DNA of 64,000 nt from Botryococcus braunii (taxonomy: Eukaryota > Chlorophyta > Trebouxiophyceae), in NCBI GenBank assembly GCA_002005505.1, contig KV908610.1:77496-141495 (forward strand), given 5' to 3'. Both the position numbers and the translations under genes were made by a program. A model generated the notes under the pieces. The model did no database searches and was not told the origin of the DNA. It worked only from the letters and a program-made list of their open reading frames with translations. Positions within the stretch are counted from its first letter, which is position 1; each line of letters begins with the position of its first letter. This document shows positions 56,561 to 64,000 of the stretch, piece after piece.

Positions 56561-57092
56561 GCAGAGAGAGGGGGTTGGGGGAGAGAGAGAGCGCCTGGGG
56601 GGGGGGGCGAAGTGGGGGGGAGAAAGAGGGAAATGGAAAGGAGGGAGGGGGAGGGAGAGAGGGCGGGGGGGGGGGAGGGGAGAGAGATGGCAAGGGGCCA
56701 GGGGGTTCGCGGAAGGTTTTGTGGGATGCACTGACATGAGGTGGAGTGACATACAAGGGGAGCCATGACAGGCCATGACGGACCTCACCTTGCACGGACA
56801 CCGATCTTTGTATACTCTGCCATGGAACTCTCAAGGGGCATGCAGGCGTACGCTGAAGGGTTGAGACAAACTTTGTCTGGGCTTAAGGACAGGTGCACAC
56901 AACTGTCCTATGGTGCAAGTACAAGCATGCACCCCCCCGCCCCCCCCCCCCAAAAAGTTGATCCTCTCTGTAAGGCCAAAACTACTGCTCCTCGCCTACT
57001 CTCTCACTACCCTTCTCCCTCCCCTCCGCTCTGCCCCTACCTAATCTTTCTCCCTCCCCGCCTCTTTCCCTAACTTGTGTGTATGTGTGGGT

Positions 57093-57172
<80 letters not shown>

Positions 57173-58554
57173 AGTGTGTGTGTATGCTCGTGGGGCCCTC
57201 CTTTCCTCACATGTCTCTCCCAGGATAGGGGGCAGTTGGAGAACTCACCTATGCCAATATCAAACTGTAAGGGGCAGGCAGCGGGCGGCGGCGGCGGCGG
57301 AGGGGACGGAGGAGGGGGGCTGGGAGGCGGGGAAGGGGGCGAGGGGGGAGCGGGAGGGGGCGACGGGGGAGGCGGCGGTCGTGGAGGCGGCGGTACGGGC
57401 GGGCACAGCGCGGTACCAGCGATGTACGAGCAGAAACTGTTTGCCGACCCAAGTCCCAGGGTACAGTTCGTTATGGTCACGTTCACTAGTCGCGCCGCCT
57501 GGAGCGCGACCGCGTTCGAGCACTGCAGCATCTTCCCGACTGGCTGAAGCTGGGCTGGGGTCGTCAGGAGGCGGTTGTTGAGCAGTGCGACGGTGACGGG
57601 TTCGGGGGCGCTGAGAATGTTCTGGAGGCCCGTGGTCGACAGCAGATACGGGTTGGACATGAGGACGAGGTTGGTGAGGCAGCGCACCTTGCCAAAATTG
57701 GAAATGTTTCTCATGGCCGTGCTGCTGATCATGAGCGTGTAGATCTGCACCAGGTTGTTCGCCGTCGGCAGAGTCGTGATTGTGCCCCCTGCCGAGTAGT
57801 CGGCGACGGCAAACATGTTCACAAACTGGAGGGTGGGCAGGAAGGAGGGGTTCAGCGGGACTGGTATTTGGTCCGTCACGAGGTATGCGACGTTACCTGC
57901 GATACATAGAGCATAACCCCGTGTCACACATTCTGCCCAGCAGCATCTTGACTAAGATTCCTGGGCCCTGCAACCGTTCCCTCCCTTCCTCCCTGTCTGT
58001 GTGTGTGTTGGAAGAGGGTGTCGAGAACTTTCCTTTTTTTGTTTGTTTTTTTTTGGGGGGGGGGGGGGGGGCGGGGGCGGGCGTGTGCAAGGTATCCAAA
58101 GTACCTTCCAACCCACACTTAGATGTGCTTGATGGGTAAGGGTACCTTGAAATCACTGTGATCAAGCGGATGCGGCCGGACGACATGCAAGACTCTTATC
58201 AGACATCTCTGCTCCTAAGAATTGGTTAACGTGGCTGTCTCCGATTTAGGAGACAAGAGCTGCAGTCGACTCCCACAGAGTCTGACTGTTTCAAGAGGGG
58301 ACAAATAGAAGATGAGAGCAGCAAATGTGTAACTGCAGTCGTCAAATTCCCTTCATGCCGGGTAACCAGCGGCAGTGCCCAACAGCCATGTGCCAGCTAG
58401 CCAGGTGGCAGTGCCCAACAGTCATGTGCCAGCTAACCACGGGCAGTGCCTACTGGCCATGCGCCAGCTATGTGCCCACTAGCCTAGGTGCCAGCTATTT
58501 GCATACTAGCCTACTTGCCAGCTAGCCACTCTGTCACTCACTCACACACACACA

Positions 58555-58625
<71 letters not shown>

Positions 58626-61013
58626 CCATAATGGCTGGTCCTGGATGTAATATTTCCTCCCTTCCTTCCTCACAGTGACTCAGATTTTTGCAGCACTCTT
58701 TGCCAGTCCTGTTGGCCTACAATCCTCTAATGTGGACTCGCTAAGAGTGCCTGCAAACCATCGACACGCTCCAGCCCTTCCCCCACCATGCATGGATCTG
58801 TAATTTAATGATTTACAAACCAGAAGTGCCCTTCAATCTGCCGGACCACCACAAGCAGGAACAGAAAAAAACCTGGTCTCTCCCCCCTTCTGCCCCCCCC
58901 CCCCCAAACACAAACACACACACACACACACACACTCTCTCGCTCTCCCCCCTCTCCCTCTCTCTTTCTGCGCAACTGGTTGTAACGCTGTGCAACGCCA
59001 TACCAGCAGAAATGATTCTCCCAAGCCCAATTGCGGTTAGCGCGGATCCGAAGGCTGGTGATATATATGTAGGTGCCGGCCGTTTTTCGACGTTGGCCAC
59101 TGTTAGCGTGATGTTGCCGTTGTAGATTATGCAAAGGCTGGGGAAAATGTTTTGGGTGCAGCTCCCATACACGGGGGCTACCCCTGCCGCTGCAACATAC
59201 GTCAAAGTGCAGGTGCTGTTTCCCAGGTCTTGCAACTCGATGACGCTTGTTGGAGTGCCGCAAGCTGCACCAAGATCCCTTTTTCAAGTCATGACCTGCC
59301 TTTTATGAAAGCACAAGATACCTTTTTTGGGTCATGACCGCCCTTTTTTGAAAGTACAAGATCCATTTTAAGGGTCTCGACCGCCCCCTTTTGAAAGTAA
59401 GAAAACCCTGTTTAGGGTCATTGGCCGCCCCTTTTTGAAAGTACGAAATTCCTTCTTCAGGTCATGACACCCCTTTTTGAAAGTACGGTCCACGTGTACT
59501 ATCATAACGGTTCACGTGGACCACCATAACAAGTTCTCACTCCTCCAGCTCTCATCTCCGTGCATGTTTGTTGCGATTAAAGACACAGACATGTTTCATG
59601 ACCAAGTGCCCTTCTATTCCTCACTACACATCTTCATTCATATCGAACAGTATCTTAACGATGGGCGGTCAAGGTTGAAGGATGAGAAGCCGTAAAAGGC
59701 AGAGGGGGGGAGGGGGGGGAGAGAGAATTACAGCACTGTACCTGGGGCAATGGGACGACTTACGAGACACCCAGTCACTGGAGGAGGTGGTGGAGGAGGC
59801 GGGGGTGAAGGAGGCGGTGGCTCGAAACTGTTCAAGCAAGCCACACAGATGTGATTATAACGCTTGGAAGCCCTCTGCCACTATGTCCCCAGTTCTGTGT
59901 GATATGAGGGCATTGCGATTGATGTTCAGGCTGAACCGCAAGCAGAAACTTTAATGTGTTCTTGGCAAAAACCTGGCAAATCCCATATCTTTCTGCTACG
60001 TGGCTTTGTCCTATACATTGCCAGCCCATTGAGGGCATCAATCAGCAGCCAAGCATGTCATATGGAACCACAAGGCTCCCCGGGAATACTGCAAAGGCAC
60101 CTTGCCAAACACTGACGCATTTCCCACCCTTCCATAACTCAGATCTCCCTGTTTACTCTCATTGTGAAATTGGCACAAATTCTTAAGTTCTAAACAGGCT
60201 GCACCCTTCAATAGAAGCAAGCCGGCAGCTCAATGCTACCCGGGAAGCTTGCATAGTACAGCCTATGAATTGGTGTACAGTTTGTCCAGCTTGTACCATT
60301 TTCCAGCCTCAAAGCCTGTTACAGTATATACACAGTGTGTGTGACATGCAGAGTGGACAGTATTGAAGTTGTTTTTATGTGCAGCAAATTGTGATCCCGC
60401 ATGGAATGACTGCACTGACATTCGAGACACAACCTTGCAGAATGTGGGGCAAGTGCATTGATGATGACACAGATAATAACACAGTACAAGTGTCTCTTCA
60501 GTTTCTGAGGCGAAAAGTGTGCCGTCAGTTTGCCAAAAAAAAATTACACCATAGTCTGTAGGGCCCATCGTATTGGAAGATGGGAACTCACACAGGGGGA
60601 CCACCCACACATGTTCCCAGTGGATTCCCAGGACTGGGTGGTGCAAAGAACGTTCCTCTCCCGCAGCAGCCCCTCACCGAAATCCCTGGCTTCCGGCATA
60701 AAGATACAAAGAAACACGCAGTATCCCGAGGGTCTGCACTAGCAGTTGTTGCACTGCCACCCTCACAGCCTGGCGTCCCTGCTCCAAAGTTGCCTTTTAA
60801 GAGTGCTCCAATGCTGCCGAGGTCCGTGGTCTTAATAACATCTGTAATATACTGATTGTCCGAAGTGTCGTCCGGAAGTGTATAGTTGTGAGGTAATGCT
60901 TCAGAAAAAATCTGTGAATGAACCTCTTGGCAGACACTCAGGAGTCCGGCCAAAAGAGCTGTAAAATACAACATCTGCGATAAAAAAGGCCTTTCAGAGA
61001 CCTGCGTGAACAA
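54232..61013 (-). CDS. Gene E: six-exon modular Cys/Pro-rich secreted protein, complete, shortest linker
   Basis: Exons in transcription order: 60592-61013 (ATG 61011-61013), 59742-59827, 59004-59264, 57249-57896, 56050-56328, 54232-54842 (stop TGA 54232-54234). Sum 2307 nt, 768 residues, phases 2,1,1,1,1. Residues approximately: 1-34 signal-like (a second Met at 14 precedes LYFTALLAGLLSVC and may be the real start); 85-137 Cys-rich domain with CRKPGISVRGCC; 141-169 Pro linker; 170-256 first M1; 257-425 first M2; 426-472 Pro linker; 473-565 second M1; 566-768 terminal M2. The first M1 lacks the usual GDGTC (it has GNSTC) and PDFQKY. The donor after exon 5 (GTTTGC) is unusual, so that border is less certain. 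It is the first gene in transcription order and the most diverged. Function is unknown; secretion is inferred. Confidence 0.83.
55028..55135. repeat. About 37-bp repeat, three units, in intron 5 of gene E
   Basis: Three nearly identical copies of gaaagttacatctgggatcc ggcattatggctaa. A related single copy occurs elsewhere (49205-49248, 52133-52178, and on the other strand at 58625-58675). Confidence 0.9.
55740..56045. repeat. 25-bp minisatellite adjoining the donor of gene E intron 5
   Basis: About twelve units of gaggctggtcatgcaggtac gaggc. Copies nearest the exon are degenerate (agatagaaagc) and reach within about 5 bp of the proposed donor at 56049. Confidence 0.9.
56329..57248. other. Intron 4 of gene E
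   Basis: Contains repeated caagtcagcartcgtcag units next to exon 5 (56343-56420), (CA)n (56518-56557), a purine tract with G-runs (56562-56695), and a (CT)n(GT)n compound tract (57086-57182) just inside the donor side. Confidence 0.75.
57249..57896 (-). CDS. Gene E exon 4: first M2 module with short Pro linker
   Basis: VAYLVTDQIPVPLNPSFLPT, MRNISNFGKVRCLTNLVLMS with NPYLLSTTGLQNI, LLNNRLLT, KMLQCSNA, TNCTLGLGSANSFCSYI and TALCPPVPPPP. The Pro run is only about 40 residues, then AACPLQFDIGIG at a GTGAGT donor. The plus-strand Gly-rich frame is a shadow. Confidence 0.85.
57897..59003. other. Intron 3 of gene E
   Basis: Contains a T-run followed by a G-run (about 58028-58082), roughly 32-bp repeats with gccagctagcca and gtgcccaacag (58365-58520), (CA)n (58539-58622) and a C-run/(CA)n/(CT) stretch (58894-58970). 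A copy of the dispersed element lies at 58625-58675. Confidence 0.75.
59275..59490. repeat. About 46-bp repeat, five units, next to the acceptor of gene E intron 2
   Basis: Five diverged units of the form caagatccctttttcaggtc atgaccgcccttttttgaaagta. The array starts about 10 bp from the exon 3 acceptor at 59265. Confidence 0.82.
60592..61013 (-). CDS. Gene E exon 1: signal peptide and Cys-rich N-terminal domain
   Basis: Two candidate starts: ATG at 61013, or ATG at 60974, just before the hydrophobic core. After HSQ the mature part has an NYT sequon, an acidic stretch, LGSIGALLKGNF, and the core DTACFFVSLCRKPGISVRGC followed by PPSPGNPLGTCV. The donor is GTGAGT in phase 2, as in C and D. Confidence 0.85.
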
Positions 61014-61850
61014 TTCGAGTGCTTATAAAACGTGTCCAATGGTGTCTAGGACTGACTAATCTCTCTTTTAACAGAGGTGATAATGCAGAAAGCATCAACG
61101 GACCATTTTAGATGCAAAGCGTCTGCTAATTTACTTTGAATTGAGTTATGGGTTCATCGTTCTTGAAGCAGTGTAGAAATTCTAGTTTGTTTACAAACCG
61201 GGCTTCCTCAAGAGTAACCCAGCGAATCCACGAAACATGCTGAGTCCAAACTCTGTAATCGACCAGCTGCGACGTGACTTCGAAAATTGAACAATCTTCT
61301 TCGGAAGGGGAGTTTAGCCTTCGTCATTTTGGCCCTGCCGTACCTGTTGTAGTTTGCTAAGGCCAGCCGTGCAGGACCTGCAGACGCAAGGATTTTGTCC
61401 GCAGAGCTAACATGCTTGTAACACTGAAATCTCTCGCAATGCAAGACAATTCGGTTTATGGAGGCAGCATTAGTCTTGCTAAATGTTGCAATATAACCAA
61501 CATGAGTTCGTCGATGACTCCGAGTCATTCCTGAATAGGCAAGCCCCTCGATTTCAAATGGGCCGACCGAGTCCCCGGCAGGGTACGACAACCCGTACGG
61601 GGACCGTACGGGGATTGGGCTTCGCTTGCGGGGCCCGTAAAATATCTGGAAAGGCATTCTGGAAACCCGCACGTTTTGCAGGGTTTGCAAGGTCTTTTTA
61701 CGGGGAGGCACCCGCGCCTTATCTGCAAGGCAATACGGGTACCCCGACAGAAAATAGGGGTTGGTAAGGGAAATTTACGGGGATGGAGGACACCTTTAAA
61801 GACGATGATCTCAGTTAACTTTTGGCTTTTTTGTAGAGGACGAGTACTAT

Positions 61851-62160
<310 letters not shown>

Positions 62161-63651
62161 TTCCTACCTCCCTCCCCCCCCCTCCCCCTTGCGATTTCTG
62201 ACTACACCACTTTAGGTTTTCGGCCCCTAGATTCCGCGTTCCGGCATGCACGATTTATGGTGTGCGGTTAGGATCAGCTTCACTCTTTATACTAAATATT
62301 GATTATTTGGTGACAGAATCTGATTTGATTTATGTTATGCATAGTCAAGGGGGATGACGAAGAACGGAACGTTGGCCACACAAGAACGTTTTCACATTGG
62401 TTTGTGGTGCATCATAAGTCAAAATTCCCTGATTTTCGTTGTAAGTGCATGAGAACTCATTGAGAGTGGTTGCTAGCATCTACACTTCGGCAGGAGCCCC
62501 AAATCTAAGCGTGCAGACGTAGATTCGCCCACCCGCACATTTTTTGCCTGTGTATGCGGGCACCCCGCACAAAAACCGTCATTTTCACTGCCGACATACG
62601 GGTGCCACCCCCACGATTCTAGCTGAGGTATTCGTGCCACCCGAAGGGAATTCTAGGGCCCTGTCGTACCCTGGTCCCCGGGCCGGGAGTTCGGGCCGGG
62701 ACAAGTCTGTGTCGCCTCTACACTAGGAAAAAAGTGAGGGTGAGTCACCCTAGGTGACCACTGTCGAGACGGGTACGGTGTAGATAGTACCTTACACTGT
62801 ACTACATCATGCAGGTCCATGACCGGCCCGGCACACATTCGTACACCATCTTATACTTTTTTACACTTTTTTCTATTGCCACAACATTTTGGAGGCCCAC
62901 CGTGCACAAACCACAGCTCACGCTTCGAAGCCCAGCCTCAATCAGGCTGAAACCCTCAAGCCATATGTGTTAATAAGCAACGTTGCAAACAGTGTCTGCC
63001 TGTGAGAGCAACAACAAGCTTCGCACACACCCTTATACACTCTGCTTTTAGTAGTCAGACACTGGCCAGGGTCACGCATAAGCCACCGAATGTCCGGACA
63101 TACGGAGGGTAGGTCCATGCAAAAGATCAATAAAGGGCTTTCCCATATATGTGGATACATATGTCCAGACATATCCGGATAAATCGTTCGGACATACAAT
63201 ATTTTTGGCTTAAGAAAGACAAGCGTGCCTTTCTCCTCATGAGAGTAGTAATGGCCAGGCCGGATAATGGTAATTATGATAACAGCTATTATAATGAAAA
63301 TGCTGGATAATACACTCAGCAAATAATCGTACGAACCGGAGTGGTAATGCTGTATAGGCATACGTATGCATGCATGTATACATATGCGCATATGTAAACA
63401 CTTATGGCTTGCTTGGGATTATGTTTATAGTGTCATGTACGCACGCTATGTCAACACGTCGATGCAGAAGAAGAGACACGTGTCTCTTTCACCGACGGCG
63501 GAGGACGTGTCTCCAGACTTTGTGGGCAGTGGATTTAGGGTTTAGGGTTTACTACTTGAAGCACCACAAATGCTGTTCAAACAAGAAATTCCTGTTGCCA
63601 ATTAAGTGATCTTACATTTAAACAGATAGCCGCTGCTCAGCATTGCGAGCG

Positions 63652-63752
63652 TGAGCAACCTCCTCCCCACACTACACCCTCATGAGAGCAACCTCCTCCC
63701 CACACTACACCCTCATGAGAGCAACCTCCTCCCCACACTACACCCTCATGCC
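63652..63752. repeat. 33-bp tandem repeat, three units
   Basis: Three identical copies of gagcaacctcctccccacac taccctcatga-type sequence (33 bp each). Confidence 0.92.
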
Positions 63753-64000
63753 CTTTCTCCTCTCCTACAGCCGCCCTCCAGCTGGACCCTCCTCCTCTCC
63801 TGCTCCTCTCCTCCTCCACAACCTCCTCCTCCTCCTCCTCCTCTAGAGATCTCCTCCTGCTCATCTCCTCCTCTACCTCCTCGTACTCCACATCCTCGTC
63901 GCTTCTCCTCTCCCTAGGAGTTGGGAAGGAGGCAGGATACGTATGTTGGTACAGAAAGGGTGCAAGGGTCTGCCTTGCAGATCTACAGCATTGCGCATCT

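Noticed and set aside
61208..61711. 167-residue minus-strand frame upstream of gene E
   Set aside because: Basic, no recognisable domain, no paralogue in the window and no splice link to gene E. It might be real, but nothing supports it.

Overview
The window is eukaryotic nuclear DNA, most likely from a green-lineage alga (chlorophyte, prasinophyte or charophyte). The evidence is spliced genes with GT-AG introns, long Pro-rich (SPPPP, extensin or pherophorin-like) coding exons, and short TTTAGGG-type telomere-like motifs. Species cannot be named. I see no bacterial operon, CRISPR array, rRNA, convincing tRNA or transposase/reverse-transcriptase gene.

All supportable coding sequence lies on the minus strand and belongs to one gene family. 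Five paralogues lie head-to-tail. From right to left in the direction of transcription they are gene E (61013 to 54232), gene C (48138 to 38785), gene D (about 34466 to 27422), gene B (19941 to 12780) and gene A (10773 to 3317). A broken relic (F, about 23700-24430) lies between B and D. I built the exon models by matching splice sites and reading phase between paralogues. The summed coding lengths of B, C, D and E are exact multiples of three. Gene A is too, once a single missing base in its exon 6 is allowed for.

The proteins are modular and apparently secreted. A hydrophobic N-terminus is followed in C, D and E by a small Cys-rich domain with a KPG-x-SV-x-GCC core. Next come repeats of two modules: M1 (about 86 residues, with a G-D-G-T-C motif, four Cys in most copies and a PDFQKY motif in many), and M2 (about 190-240 residues, resembling a receptor-L/leucine-rich fold, with paired Cys). 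These are separated by Pro-rich linkers of very different length, about 45 to 365 residues. C, D and E have two M1-M2 pairs; A and B have three. I do not recognise M1, the N-terminal Cys domain or the overall architecture. A cell-wall, matrix or cell-surface recognition role is inference only.

A and B are a recent tandem duplication of about 9 kb. The 3' part of C is nearly identical to A/B at nucleotide level across exons and introns, with a sharp edge inside its last exon, suggesting gene conversion. The rest of the window is introns and spacers full of (CA)n, (GA)n and (AT)n tracts, minisatellites with units of 24-90 bp, a 100-bp perfect palindrome and dispersed short elements.
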